This document shows, one piece after another, positions 16,918 to 26,345 of a DNA stretch of 64,000 nucleotides. The translations under genes were made by a program, and so were the position numbers. How positions within the stretch are numbered: the stretch's first letter is position 1; every line of letters begins with the position of its first letter. The notes under the pieces were generated by a model that saw only the letters and a list, made by a program, of their open reading frames with translations, was not told the origin of the DNA and searched no databases. Source of the stretch: a virus; the IMG/VR virus record IMGVR_UViG_3300046660_000488, positions 62,001-126,000 of that record, one strand, 5' to 3'.

Positions 16918-18350
16918 TACGCGGCCATCGCCATGTACTGCGACGGCACGTAGCGGTTCTTGCGGTTGGCGATCTCTTCCTTCGAGTCGTAATGGGCCGT
17001 GATGCCGAAATTGGCCTTGGCCTTGGGGTTGTCGTGGACGACGAACAGGGTGTCGCAGTAGCCTTCCTCGCCCCACGAACCGACGTGACCATCGGTGAAC
17101 AGGATGAAGCGGACCGGCTCGATGCCCTTCTCGCGCATGAATTTCCAGTTCGACTCCAAGATCGTGCCACCGCCGCCGGTGATCCGGGTCATCCGGTAAT
17201 CGTCGATCTCGTGGATGTTCTCGCCCGTGAATTCTTGGAACGAACCCTCGTCCACGTGGCCGTCGAAACACCACAGGCGAACGCGGAAATCGCGGAATTC
17301 TTCCATGATCCCCTTCACTTCGGAGAGCATGTCGCGGATCATTTCCGGGCCGACCGAACCGGACACGTCGATGGCGATGCAGATGTCGATGGTATCGACG
17401 AAATTCTGCCCCGGCAGGAGCGCGCCGATGCTATAGGACTTGCGCGAAATCCGCTGGAACGTGAAGTCATCACGGATCGACGAGCGGATGTGCGCGTCGA
17501 GCATGCTCCGCCAGTCGAGCTTCGGGTTGATCAGTTCGTCAACGACCCGCAGGACGTTGCCGGGGACCTTGCCGGGCTTGGTCTGCTGGATCGTCTGGAT
17601 CAGGTCAGAGAGAATGTCCGAGCGGATTTTCTCCAAGTCCTTTTCCGTCAGGACCGGAGGACCGTTCTTGGCCGAGATCGTGATGTCGATTTCGTCGGGC
17701 AGACCGTCGCCATTTCCGTCGCCATCATCATCCCCGTCTTCACCGTCCTCGCCGTTTTCTCCGCCCTTGCCTTTCTGCTTCGGACCTTTTTCCTTGCCCT
17801 TCTCACCACCTTCTCCCTCGTCGTCCTTCTTGCCCTTCTTTTTCTTCGGCTTCGGCGCCGAGGCGTCAAGGTGCTGATCGAGGGGCATGACGATGGTAAG
17901 CTGGTTCTTTTCCTTCAGCTTACGGAGGATTTCGTATAGCTCTTCCGACGACATTTCGTCGGTGTACTTGTCGTTGTACAGGCCAAGCTGCGGCATCCGG
18001 CCGATGTCGGCCTTCTTGAGCGTGTAGTTGACGATGTAGTCGATGGCCATGTTCCACAGGTCCGGATCGCGGTGACCGCGACGGCAGATGTGGTCATAGA
18101 CGCAGTGAAGCACCTCGTGCGCGAGCACGAAGTAAAGCTCTTTCTTCTTGAGGTTCTTGACGAATTCCCGGTTGTAGAAAAGGTGACGGCCATCCGTGGC
18201 CATCGTGCTCAGCCACTCACCAGCCTCGACTTCGTGCAGACGGGAAGCCATGCCACCGAAGAACTGCATTTCGAAGAGCATGTAGACCCGCGCCGCAATA
18301 AGCTTGCGGTAGACGGGGTCGTTCATAGTCGGCTTCGTGCCTTCGGCCAT
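16917..18350 (-). CDS. VWA protein with N-terminal HExxH metallopeptidase-like domain (477 aa)
   Basis: Residues near 75-85 read LAHEVLHCVYDH, an HExxH zinc motif, as in the DUF2201/VWA_CoxE-like family. A long Lys/Gly/Asp/Glu-rich linker follows (around 170-215), and the C-terminal domain has IAIDVSGSVG, the DxSxS MIDAS motif of von Willebrand A domains. The gene follows a MoxR-type AAA+ ATPase, the usual partner. Such pairs remodel or insert cofactors in protein complexes; the phage role is unknown. Confidence 0.88.
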   Translation of the reverse strand: MAEGTKPTMNDPVYRKLIAARVYMLFEMQFFGGMASRLHEVEAGEWLSTMATDGRHLFYNREFVKNLKKKELYFVLAHEVLHCVYDHICRRGHRDPDLWNMAIDYIVNYTLKKADIGRMPQLGLYNDKYTDEMSSEELYEILRKLKEKNQLTIVMPLDQHLDASAPKPKKKKGKKDDEGEGGEKGKEKGPKQKGKGGENGEDGEDGDDDGDGNGDGLPDEIDITISAKNGPPVLTEKDLEKIRSDILSDLIQTIQQTKPGKVPGNVLRVVDELINPKLDWRSMLDAHIRSSIRDDFTFQRISRKSYSIGALLPGQNFVDTIDICIAIDVSGSVGPEMIRDMLSEVKGIMEEFRDFRVRLWCFDGHVDEGSFQEFTGENIHEIDDYRMTRITGGGGTILESNWKFMREKGIEPVRFILFTDGHVGSWGEEGYCDTLFVVHDNPKAKANFGITAHYDSKEEIANRKNRYVPSQYMAMAA

Positions 18351-18384
18351 CGGGAGAACCTACGCGGAAAAACTTACAAGTCGA

Positions 18385-18406
18385 GACCCCGGCCGCAGCC
18401 GGGGTC
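18385..18406 (-). terminator. GC-rich hairpin between moxR-like and VWA genes
   Basis: A perfect 9-bp stem (GACCCCGGC with GCCGGGGTC) closes a four-base loop in the 74-base gap. No clear T run follows on either strand, so it may be a processing or stabilising hairpin rather than an efficient terminator. Confidence 0.5.
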
Positions 18407-18424
18407 ATAGGTAGTCAGTGACGA

Positions 18425-19879
18425 TCAATCGTCGTCATCGTCGTCTTCGTCCGTGCCCATGATCACGTCACGGTTTTCCATGGCGAACCGGTCGAAGTTT
18501 TCCATGGCCACGGTGTCGAACGGCAGCTTGTACAGCGAGATCGAGTGCTTGGCCGCGACGACGCCCGCATCCTTCGGGAAGTTCAGCAGGACGAACGCGA
18601 TGAAGTTGTCGGCCTGCTTGAACCACTCAAGCCGGTCTTCCTTCTTGTTGCCGTTGGCCTTGACCTTGTCGGCCCGGTCACGAAGCTCGAAGCACAGGCC
18701 GGTGGACAGGGCGAAGCAGACCTGCGGGGACTTGTCCCGCATCGTCTTGGTCCGGCCGCTCAGCACTTCCTCGTTCGAGGGGAGCTTGTCCAAGAAATCC
18801 TCGAATTGGAGGAATTCGGACGCCTCGCCGTCGCCGACGCAGCCCGCCGCCACGGCCTTCTTGACCACGTGCGGCAGTTTCGGGTTCGCGGCCAGCACGT
18901 CGGAGAACATGTGCCACGAGCGGGGCGTCTTGAAGCCACGGGCGGCGTTGTTCGGCTGGAAATCGAACAGCTTGCCCTTGTAGCGCTGGAGGTATTGCAT
19001 GACGCGGGGGATGATCGCCCGCGACTTGATGGCCCACGTTTCCCAGTCGTCGTAGTCGGGGACCATTTCGAAGTGGATGAAGCGGTTGGCGACCGGCGTA
19101 GGCATGCGGAAGGTGACGCCACGGTCGGTTTCGCGGTTGCCCATCGCCATGATGAAGACGTTGTCGGGAACCTCGTATTCGCCCAGCTTGCGGTCCAGCA
19201 CCAGTTGGTAGGACGCGGCCTGAACCGAAGGGGGAGCGGAGTTGAACTCTTCGAGGGCGAGGATGGCCGACACTTCGCCGGTGACGGTCCAGCCCAGACG
19301 GCCCCAGTGGAATTCCGGCGGCGTCGCATTGACCGCATCCATGTCGGTGACGACAAGGTGGTCGATGACGCGCTCAGGGTCTTCCTCGTCGTAGACGGGG
19401 ACGCGCTTGGTCGGGACCTTGTAGTCCGAGTTGACCAGAGCGGTGGTGAACCAGTCCTTGCCGCGTTCGAAGATGACGGCCTTGTAGTCCGACGTGTCGC
19501 CACGGCCACGCAGGAAGCGGACGTTGATCTCGGGCTCGGCGCCGAGCGGGTTGTCGAAGCGGATGCGAGTGATCTCGCCCTCGACTTCGAGCTTTTGGTC
19601 GTAGCTGAGGTTTCGCGGCAGAGCCAGCGGCGCCGACCAACGGACGCCGTGGACACCGTTCTCAATGACCGGGAACGGAATGCCTCGAAGGTCGGTTGGC
19701 TCCATCTGCGACAGACGCAGATCGACGAAACCGATCTTGTTCTCAACAGCGATCTGCTGAGCCGTGGCCGACTTGGAGATACCCGGAGGCCCCCAGAGGA
19801 AGACGGCTCGTTTCGTCTTCATGACAGCCCGAATGGCTGTCGCGCACTGTGAGGGTGTAAGGGTGAGTGTGGTGGCCAT
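18425..19879 (-). CDS. MoxR-like AAA+ ATPase (484 aa)
   Basis: Walker A is GPPGISKS near residue 31, followed by LRLSQMEPTDLRGIPFP and by ILALEEFNSAPPSVQAA, a Walker B/ sensor stretch, and MAMGNRETDRG, all in the pattern of MoxR-family ATPases. It ends in an acidic tail (DEDDDDDD). Directly upstream of the VWA/HExxH gene, it very likely forms a two-component chaperone with it. Two copies of the phage -35 motif lie upstream. Confidence 0.88.
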   Translation of the reverse strand: MATTLTLTPSQCATAIRAVMKTKRAVFLWGPPGISKSATAQQIAVENKIGFVDLRLSQMEPTDLRGIPFPVIENGVHGVRWSAPLALPRNLSYDQKLEVEGEITRIRFDNPLGAEPEINVRFLRGRGDTSDYKAVIFERGKDWFTTALVNSDYKVPTKRVPVYDEEDPERVIDHLVVTDMDAVNATPPEFHWGRLGWTVTGEVSAILALEEFNSAPPSVQAASYQLVLDRKLGEYEVPDNVFIMAMGNRETDRGVTFRMPTPVANRFIHFEMVPDYDDWETWAIKSRAIIPRVMQYLQRYKGKLFDFQPNNAARGFKTPRSWHMFSDVLAANPKLPHVVKKAVAAGCVGDGEASEFLQFEDFLDKLPSNEEVLSGRTKTMRDKSPQVCFALSTGLCFELRDRADKVKANGNKKEDRLEWFKQADNFIAFVLLNFPKDAGVVAAKHSISLYKLPFDTVAMENFDRFAMENRDVIMGTDEDDDDDD

Positions 19880-19951
19880 TACCGAACGCTCGCTGAAACT
19901 TGCCGCATGCCTGATGCGCTTTTCCCCAATCTGGCGACCGATTTATGTCTC

Positions 19952-20039
19952 GTCAACCAAATTCGGGTGTAAGTCAGACCTCGCCGGTCCGCCTTACGAC
20001 GCTTTGCACATTCCTACCGGAATAATACAATCGGTCAAC
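19952..20039 (-). promoter_or_regulatory. Tandem phage -35 motifs upstream of the MoxR-like gene
   Basis: The 166-base gap before the MoxR-like gene contains two minus-strand copies of GTTGAC within the longer phage motif (19952-19957 and 20034-20039). The nearer copy has CAGATT 17 bases downstream as a weak -10. Nothing else was seen in the gap. Confidence 0.45.
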
Positions 20040-20045
20040 GAGAAA

Positions 20046-20513
20046 TCATTCGTCCCAGAATGATGGCATCGTCCGCAAATCGCTTATGCTTCCGTCGTTA
20101 AGCTTAAGCATGACCCCCAAATCAGCCTCAAAAACGACCAGACGAGTTTTTGCGTTCGGGTCTGGTTTTTTGGGGTCGGCCGGTTCCTCTTTGCCGAGGA
20201 AGTAGGGGAGCTTGGCGCGGCGATCCATGAACAGCAGGTCGCGCGATTTTACGACGTAATCGTCGGGTACGCTGATCTCGTACGGCCGGAAGAGCAAGCT
20301 GAGCAGCTTCAGCCCGAGGAAGGTGAGTTTTTGGCCCTTGGCCGTGCCGTCAGCGATCTTCCCGCGATAGCTGCGGAAGATCAGATACATGATCTGCTGA
20401 TCGGTCTTGTCGTTGAAATAGCTGGCGAATTCAACGAACTGAGGCTCCGGCTCGCCATCTTCCGGGTAGACGGCTGGCCGGATGCGCTCGATTAGGCGTT
20501 GGTAGAAGTTCAC
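20046..20513 (-). CDS. Hypothetical protein (155 aa)
   Basis: Start overlaps the stop of the upstream 97-residue gene. The product has a helical N-terminal half and a KKPDPNAKTR linker before a strand-rich end. No family recognised. Confidence 0.6.
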   Translation of the reverse strand: MNFYQRLIERIRPAVYPEDGEPEPQFVEFASYFNDKTDQQIMYLIFRSYRGKIADGTAKGQKLTFLGLKLLSLLFRPYEISVPDDYVVKSRDLLFMDRRAKLPYFLGKEEPADPKKPDPNAKTRLVVFEADLGVMLKLNDGSISDLRTMPSFWDE

Positions 20514-20803
20514 AGGTCCGTTTCGTTGACCTTCACGCCCTGAGTGAGCATGTGGACCTCGAATTTGTCGGTCTTGAAGAGTCGGTTCAGCTTCTCAGCA
20601 AGGTTGAACGCATGCCCCGGATTGCTGAAGGACACCTTCTTGTATTTCGGCCCCAAGTCCAGCAGGTTGTGCAGCGAGCGCAGATTGATCGGCTTGCCTT
20701 CATGGAAGACAGCGTAGATCGCGTCGGCTTTCAAGACCTGCTCAGACTTGTAAGTCTTAGGGTCGGTGTAATTCAGCAGAATAGTCGGCTTTGGTCGAGA
20801 CAT
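20510..20803 (-). CDS. Hypothetical small protein (97 aa)
   Basis: The product (MSRPKPTILLNYTDPKTY...) ends in a segment with HAFNLAEKLNRLF, loosely similar in layout to the small FKLxW proteins of this genome. It has a late promoter and 5' hairpin directly upstream (20813-20855). Function unknown. Confidence 0.6.
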   Translation of the reverse strand: MSRPKPTILLNYTDPKTYKSEQVLKADAIYAVFHEGKPINLRSLHNLLDLGPKYKKVSFSNPGHAFNLAEKLNRLFKTDKFEVHMLTQGVKVNETDL

Positions 20804-20812
20804 AGTTCACCC

Positions 20813-20855
20813 GGTAAATAAAACGGGCACCACGTTGCCCACGTTTTATTTATCC
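20813..20855 (-). promoter_or_regulatory. Late promoter embedded in a long hairpin
   Basis: GATAAATA on the minus strand (20847-20854) forms one arm of a nearly perfect inverted repeat with GGTAAATAAAACG at 20813-20825; the inner part (GGGCA/TGCCC) is also paired. Both strands show the hairpin followed by TTTTATTT, so it can act as a bidirectional terminator for the clpS operon and, for a transcript starting near 20841, as a 5'-end stem-loop. Confidence 0.5.
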
Positions 20856-20886
20856 GAATGACACCAACTTTAATGTTGACTTTGGC

Positions 20887-21186
20887 CTACTGTGCCAGCT
20901 TGTCGGGAACGGCTTCCAAGGGAAAACCATTCTTGGTCGCGTCGTTCCGAATCTTCGCGCAGTACCACTCCGCGACCTCACGAGTGTATTCACCAATTCG
21001 GGCGTAGCCCTCGGTGTGAACTTTCATCGTGAGTTCGAAGGCTTTGTCCTCGTCGAGGCCAAAAATGCTCTGGATCAGAGCCGTCACGAATTCCACCGGG
21101 GTGAAATTGTCGTTCAAGAGCCGGACCGCATAGCGCGACGGCGCCTTGAATTGGGTGCGTTCGAGAACGCCTTCTTGCGCGCTCAT
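20887..21186 (-). CDS. clpS: Clp protease adaptor ClpS
   Basis: A 99-residue protein with the ClpS core: PSRYAVRLLNDNFTPVEFV, then MKVHTEGYARIGEYTREVAE. Residues equivalent to the E. coli N-degron pocket are present (Asn25, Asp26, His57). ClpS normally hands substrates with destabilising N-termini to ClpA; no ClpA is in the window, so it may redirect the host ClpAP or work with the phage ClpX/ClpP. The start overlaps the stop of the small membrane protein. Confidence 0.9.
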   Translation of the reverse strand: MSAQEGVLERTQFKAPSRYAVRLLNDNFTPVEFVTALIQSIFGLDEDKAFELTMKVHTEGYARIGEYTREVAEWYCAKIRNDATKNGFPLEAVPDKLAQ

Positions 21187-21395
21187 CCGTGGACGATCCG
21201 GCTGATGCAGACGATGATCGACAGCAGGCCCCAGAACGCCAGAAACCCGAAGACGAGGATCGAGGTGACTCGACCCTTCGGGGTCATGGGCTTGTTTTCC
21301 ACCGGTTCGTTGCTGGCCTGCTTGCTCAGCATATACAGGTTCGCGAGGGAAATGAGCGCGAACATCAGCGTGGAGATAATCGAATAGCCGATCAT
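21183..21395 (-). CDS. Small membrane protein, two TM segments (70 aa)
   Basis: I start at ATG 21395 (MIGYSIISTL). Hydrophobic stretches at about residues 1-20 and 43-65 flank a polar loop (NEPVENKPMTPKGR). It is coupled to clpS by an ATGA overlap. No family recognised. Confidence 0.6.
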   Translation of the reverse strand: MIGYSIISTLMFALISLANLYMLSKQASNEPVENKPMTPKGRVTSILVFGFLAFWGLLSIIVCISRIVHG

Positions 21396-21452
21396 AATGG
21401 GTCTCTCAGAAATACGGTGCGAAGATCGCACATGGTTAAAATCTGGTCAACG

Positions 21453-21477
21453 AAAAAGGGCGGCCGAAGCCGCCCTT
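21453..21477 (-). terminator. Intrinsic terminator, minus strand
   Basis: AAGGGCGGC, the tetraloop, and GCCGCCCTT form a 9-bp stem, followed on the minus strand by TTTTTCG. It ends the transcript of the 225-residue gene at 21500. The phage -35 motif for the next operon begins immediately after it (21446-21451). Confidence 0.85.
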
Positions 21478-21499
21478 CCGTAAAGGTCTGGCGGCCGTC

Positions 21500-22177
21500 T
21501 TACGAGACGATGAACGACCGGGTGAACTGCACCGACGCCGACAGGGAGATTTTCTGGGCGTTGGTCAGCGAAGCACCGGACGTACCTTCCGGGCCTGCGC
21601 TACCGGCGACGCCGAGGCTGCTCCCGTAGGAAGCCGACGCGATGGTCGCGTTCAGCGACTTGGCGTTCGACGTGCCGTGGTTGCTGAACGTGATCTGGCC
21701 GATCCGGAACGGGCTGTAGGCGCTGTCGGACACGACCTCGTTGATGATCTTCAGTTCTTCCATGGCCTTGATCAGGACGTCCTTGCGAAGTGCGCGCTCG
21801 GCTTCCTCGATCTTCTTGGCCTGAATGGTGGTGTCGGCGATCACGTTGGTGATCTTCAGGCCGGTGCGCGACACGGCTTCCGCACGCTCTTCGAGATTGT
21901 AGTTCTCGCGTTCGCTGACGCGGGCGGCGGCGTTGAGCGAAATGCGCTCGTAGCCGGAGGCGTCGCGCGTGCGGTTCAGGTTGTTGGTCTGCCACTCGGC
22001 GCTCGGGATGAACTTGGCCAGCGCGTCCTTGATGTCGGCGCGAAGCTGTTCCTCGGTGAAACCGGGCGTCAGCATGGCGGCGATGGTGGTGACGATGCGG
22101 ACAGTATCCGACACCACTGTGTTCTCGGCGCGAAGATCGAGGTAGATGTAATCGTTTACGGGTTCAATATTTGACAT
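21500..22177 (-). CDS. Hypothetical SIMPL-like protein (225 aa)
   Basis: Start chosen at ATG 22177 (MSNIEPVNDY). The product has repeated short strands and helices with SERENYNLEERAEAVSRTGLKI, loosely reminiscent of SIMPL-domain proteins, and a Ser/Gly-rich C-terminus. There is no signal peptide. It is a separate transcription unit, ended by the terminator at 21453. A virion role is possible but not shown. Confidence 0.55.
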   Translation of the reverse strand: MSNIEPVNDYIYLDLRAENTVVSDTVRIVTTIAAMLTPGFTEEQLRADIKDALAKFIPSAEWQTNNLNRTRDASGYERISLNAAARVSERENYNLEERAEAVSRTGLKITNVIADTTIQAKKIEEAERALRKDVLIKAMEELKIINEVVSDSAYSPFRIGQITFSNHGTSNAKSLNATIASASYGSSLGVAGSAGPEGTSGASLTNAQKISLSASVQFTRSFIVS

Positions 22178-22237
22178 CAAAATGGCTCGCGTGAAAGAGT
22201 GTTGTTTAGTTAACATACACCAGAACCGCAATTGCCG

Positions 22238-22245
22238 CATAAATA
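22238..22245 (+). promoter_or_regulatory. T4-type late promoter for the Hsp20 gene
   Basis: CATAAATA on the plus strand, followed by AAAACG and a small hairpin (GAAGC...GCTTC) in the 5' leader of about 70 nt before the Hsp20 start. Confidence 0.55.
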
Positions 22246-22321
22246 AAAACGAAGCGTCTTCGGAGCTTCCCGATCACCTACTTGGGATCGGTTCTAACTT
22301 TGCTTTTTAAGGAAGAATGAT

Positions 22322-22759
22322 ATGAGCAACTTTGCACGCCACGTTATTGGCTACGACTGGCTCCTGAACATCCCCACGGACAATCAGGACAGCTACCCAC
22401 CCCACGACATCGACTCGCTGAGCGAGACCCACTACCGCCTGACTTTGGCCGTGGCCGGTTTCCGTCGTGAGAACATCATGATCACCACCAAGGACGGCTA
22501 TCTCAACGTCGCTGGCACTTTCCTGTCGAAGGAAGAGCGCGCCGCGAAGGAACGAGACGTCCTGAATGGAAAGACGCTGAACCCCACAGCGCCCAAGTCT
22601 CTGCACAAGGGCATCGCCTTCCGGAATTTCAACCGTCAATTCAAGATCGGCCCCGATGTGGAAATCATCAACGCCAGCTTGGAGAACGGTCTGCTCGTCA
22701 TCGACATGGAGCGCCAACTGCCGGAAGCGAAAACCCTCAAGACCATCCCCATCCGGTAA
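22322..22759 (+). CDS. Small heat-shock protein (Hsp20/alpha-crystallin)
   Basis: A 145-residue protein with YRLTLAVAGFRRENIMITTKDGYLNVAGTF followed by GIAFRNFNRQFKI and NGLLVIDMER, the alpha-crystallin domain seen in IbpA-like proteins of T4-type cyanophages. It would hold unfolding or newly made virion proteins. AAGGAAG precedes the ATG. Confidence 0.9.
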   Translation: MSNFARHVIGYDWLLNIPTDNQDSYPPHDIDSLSETHYRLTLAVAGFRRENIMITTKDGYLNVAGTFLSKEERAAKERDVLNGKTLNPTAPKSLHKGIAFRNFNRQFKIGPDVEIINASLENGLLVIDMERQLPEAKTLKTIPIR

Positions 22760-22765
22760 CCGCAC

Positions 22766-23050
22766 ATGCCCAACACCTCACTGAGCCATGACCACCTAGA
22801 AGACCGCCTCAAGGAGGCGGCAGGATGGAAATTCACAGTCGAGGAATTCAAGGGCATCTTTCCCGAAGTTGAGTACGACGGGAGCAGGTTATATCGCGGA
22901 GACTACCCGTTTGCCGTAACAGCAAACGGGCTTCGGGTCTACTGCGTCTACAACCCAGCGGCTGGGCGGGACAAATACGACATCACGGTTGAAACGCTCA
23001 TCTGCTTCGAGAACGAGGACGGAACCCAACGAACCCACAGCAGATACTAA
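22766..23050 (+). CDS. Hypothetical protein (94 aa)
   Basis: Seven bases downstream of the Hsp20 gene and followed by a strong terminator, so it is the second gene of a two-gene late operon. The product starts MPNTSLSHDHLEDRLKEA and has a strand-rich middle (GLRVYCVYNPA). No family recognised. Confidence 0.6.
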   Translation: MPNTSLSHDHLEDRLKEAAGWKFTVEEFKGIFPEVEYDGSRLYRGDYPFAVTANGLRVYCVYNPAAGRDKYDITVETLICFENEDGTQRTHSRY

Positions 23051-23073
23051 CTCACCCATAGACCACGAGAAAG

Positions 23074-23106
23074 AAAGGCGGGGATCACTCCCCGCCTTTC
23101 GCTTTT
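23074..23106 (+). terminator. Intrinsic terminator (probably bidirectional)
   Basis: AAAGGCGGGG and CCCCGCCTTT pair perfectly around a 6-base loop, followed by CGCTTTTT on the plus strand. On the minus strand the stem is followed by CTTTCTT, so it may also serve the convergent gene ending at 23107. Confidence 0.85.
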
Positions 23107-23505
23107 TCAGATGATCGTGTCTTCGTCGTCATCGACGGCGAAGCTGAAGCTGATGACCGGCTTCAACATCTTGTCGTTGGCCACGATGAACATCCCGGCC
23201 AGCGTCACCTTCGTCCGCGTTTCCGGCGACGGATCGAAGTGGAACGCCCCGTAGACCGCGTCCCGATGCTTGAACACGTACTCGGCGATGAACTTGGCGA
23301 ACACGTCAGCGGGAACCGTGTAATCGTAGCCCCGCAGGATATAGGCCACGAGGTCGCCGATCTCGTCAGCGTCATCGTACCAGTACGTGTCGATCAGGTT
23401 GTCGTAGACTTCCACCAGCGCGGGATAGGCAGACGACCGGAGGTGATCCCTCCAGTCATCCAGCTTTGCTTCCCGGTGGTTGGCTCGATGGTTCCCGAAC
23501 AGCAT
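23107..23505 (-). CDS. Hypothetical protein (132 aa)
   Basis: Starts one base from the stop of the MazG-like gene. The product contains TYWYDDADEIGDLVAYILRG and ends in an acidic tail (VDDDEDTII). Function unknown. Confidence 0.6.
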   Translation of the reverse strand: MLFGNHRANHREAKLDDWRDHLRSSAYPALVEVYDNLIDTYWYDDADEIGDLVAYILRGYDYTVPADVFAKFIAEYVFKHRDAVYGAFHFDPSPETRTKVTLAGMFIVANDKMLKPVISFSFAVDDDEDTII

Positions 23506-24084
23506 TTAGAACTTCTTCCCATCATCCTTCAGACGGTTCTCGATCTTGTGGTCGGCCCGGCTGGCGTTGAATTCGAGCTTTTCGTTGATCACGGCCCAGA
23601 GGTCGAAACCACGGTCGTCGGCGAGGCCGAAAGTGGCCGACAGGGCGTCGGACAGCTTCAGGCGGAATTGTTCCGTGCGGTTCTTCCGCAGGTGTTCCAT
23701 AGCGGCCGAGACCTCGTTGACGATCCGCAGCAGCAGGACTTCGTCATCGGCGGCGCTGTCAGCCGAGTAGGCGGCGATCTGGGCCGCATAGTCGTAGTCG
23801 AGGAAGCCGCCGTGCAGCGAGGCTTCGGCGCCCAGCATGTCGAACAGTCGGATGGCGACGTCGGCCAGTTCGACTTGGAACATCGGCAGGTGAGGGAGCT
23901 TGTCGTCGTTCAGGTTGCCGATCAGGCCATGGGCGGCTTCGGACACTTCCGAAACGACCAGCATCATCAGTTCCGCGCGGTTGCGGGTGGCGAGGGTCGA
24001 TTCCTTGGTGACCAGATCGGTCCACCAGCCTGCCTTGACGTTACGCGCGTGGATATCCGCCGAAAAGGCGTTCAGGTCGGTCAT
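23506..24084 (-). CDS. MazG-like nucleotide pyrophosphohydrolase (192 aa)
   Basis: The product shows the phage MazG-like pattern: WWTDL, RNRAELMMLVVSEVSEAAHG, then MFQVELADVAIRLFD, giving ExxE and ExxD metal ligands, and the usual closing stretch FNASRADHKIENR...GKKF. It may trim NTPs or (p)ppGpp-like alarmones. I start at ATG 24084 (MTDLNAFSAD). Confidence 0.8.
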   Translation of the reverse strand: MTDLNAFSADIHARNVKAGWWTDLVTKESTLATRNRAELMMLVVSEVSEAAHGLIGNLNDDKLPHLPMFQVELADVAIRLFDMLGAEASLHGGFLDYDYAAQIAAYSADSAADDEVLLLRIVNEVSAAMEHLRKNRTEQFRLKLSDALSATFGLADDRGFDLWAVINEKLEFNASRADHKIENRLKDDGKKF

Positions 24085-24153
24085 GAAATGGTTTTCCAAA
24101 AATGGCGTTAGCGAATAACCCCACATTAACCATCCCGAAAATTCGCAGCAATA

Positions 24154-24351
24154 TTAGTCGGCCTCGGGTGGGCTCTCGATGATGCAGACCTTGCCGCCCA
24201 GCTTCAGCGGGACGTGGGAATCGTCGAGATAGACCTTGCCGTCCTCGACCTTGGTCACCGTGCGCTGTTCGAGGGCGGGCGAGTTGCCGCGCAGCTTGGC
24301 GCGGATCACGGTCTGTCCGACCTTCAGTTCACGTCCAAGGAAGTCGAGCAT
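24154..24351 (-). CDS. Hypothetical small protein (65 aa)
   Basis: The product (MLDFLGRELKVGQTVIRAK...) has short strands typical of an SH3-like or KOW-like barrel. Its start overlaps the end of the upstream gene. Function unknown. Confidence 0.55.
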   Translation of the reverse strand: MLDFLGRELKVGQTVIRAKLRGNSPALEQRTVTKVEDGKVYLDDSHVPLKLGGKVCIIESPPEAD

Positions 24352-24707
24352 CAGGCGAATTTCACGTTGGAGCCGTTGAGCGCTTGGAGCGCGGCGAGGC
24401 AGACCGCCATCGTGGTCGTCTTGGCGTTGACCATCTGATAGACCCGGCTGTCGTCACGGTAGAAGCACGAGTTGTAGGTGTCCGATTCAGGGATGTGCTG
24501 AATCCGGAATTCCCAGCCCTTGGCCGAGAAGAAATCGACGACGCGGTAAGCGTCGTCGATCACTGTTGAGAACGCGGGTAGGGGAACTCTTTCACGATTA
24601 TCCTGCCCGACCATGTAACGTTGGCCGTCCTCGTTGATCACCACGACACGCCATAGGCGGGTGGCGACCAAGGAGTCCATGGCGGGTCCTGCGTCCGGAA
24701 GCGCCAT
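24351..24707 (-). CDS. Hypothetical protein (118 aa)
   Basis: Lies between bS21 and the 65-residue gene with overlapping ends on both sides. The product has a mixed alpha/beta look (LWRVVVINEDGQRYMVG, DAYRVVDFFSAKGWEFRI). No family recognised. Confidence 0.6.
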   Translation of the reverse strand: MALPDAGPAMDSLVATRLWRVVVINEDGQRYMVGQDNRERVPLPAFSTVIDDAYRVVDFFSAKGWEFRIQHIPESDTYNSCFYRDDSRVYQMVNAKTTTMAVCLAALQALNGSNVKFA

Positions 24708-24937
24708 CAGTCGCGGCGCCGCTTGGCCTTCGCAGCACGGGAAACGGCTTCCGCCTTCTGGCGGCGACGCTTGGTGCTGGGCTTTTCGTAGGCTTCGCGT
24801 GAGCGAACCTCACGGATCAGACCCTCGCGCTTGACCTTCTTGCTGAAGATGTGGATGGCGGCTTCAACGTTGTTGCCGCGAACATCGACAGACAGGCCAC
24901 GCTTGTTTTCAAAGGGTCCAACTTTATGGACGGACAT
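24707..24937 (-). CDS. rpsU: Ribosomal protein bS21
   Basis: A 76-residue basic protein with FSKKVKREGLIREVRSREAYEKPSTKRRRQ followed by an Ala/Lys/Arg tail, the bS21 signature. bS21 sits near the anti-Shine-Dalgarno helix on the 30S subunit, so a phage copy could bias initiation toward phage mRNAs. CGGAG precedes the start. Its leader carries a 12-bp inverted repeat and a late box (see 24959), which may provide feedback control. Confidence 0.93.
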   Translation of the reverse strand: MSVHKVGPFENKRGLSVDVRGNNVEAAIHIFSKKVKREGLIREVRSREAYEKPSTKRRRQKAEAVSRAAKAKRRRD

Positions 24938-24958
24938 TAGCTTAAACTCCGAGTGTGC

Positions 24959-25018
24959 TAATACTGACAGAATACATTACAAGGCTAAACCGTCGCAATA
25001 TAATCTGTCAGTATTTAG
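24959..25018 (-). promoter_or_regulatory. Late promoter and 12-bp inverted repeat in the bS21 leader
   Basis: AATACTGACAGA (24959-24970) and TCTGTCAGTATT (25003-25014) are perfect inverted repeats. The outer arm overlaps a late box (minus ACTAAATA, 25011-25018), so most of the repeat lies in the transcribed leader and can fold as a 5' stem-loop in front of rpsU. Confidence 0.6.
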
Positions 25019-25026
25019 TCTGGAGT

Positions 25027-26289
<1,263 letters not shown>

Positions 26290-26322
26290 AAAATCAAATC
26301 CTACTGGATTGCACCACGCTTT

Positions 26323-26330
26323 TATTTAGC
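26323..26330 (-). promoter_or_regulatory. T4-type late promoter for clpX
   Basis: The minus strand reads GCTAAATA followed by AAAGCG, with the clpX ATG about 33 bases downstream of the box. Confidence 0.6.
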
Positions 26331-26345
26331 GGTTGCAAAATTCAG

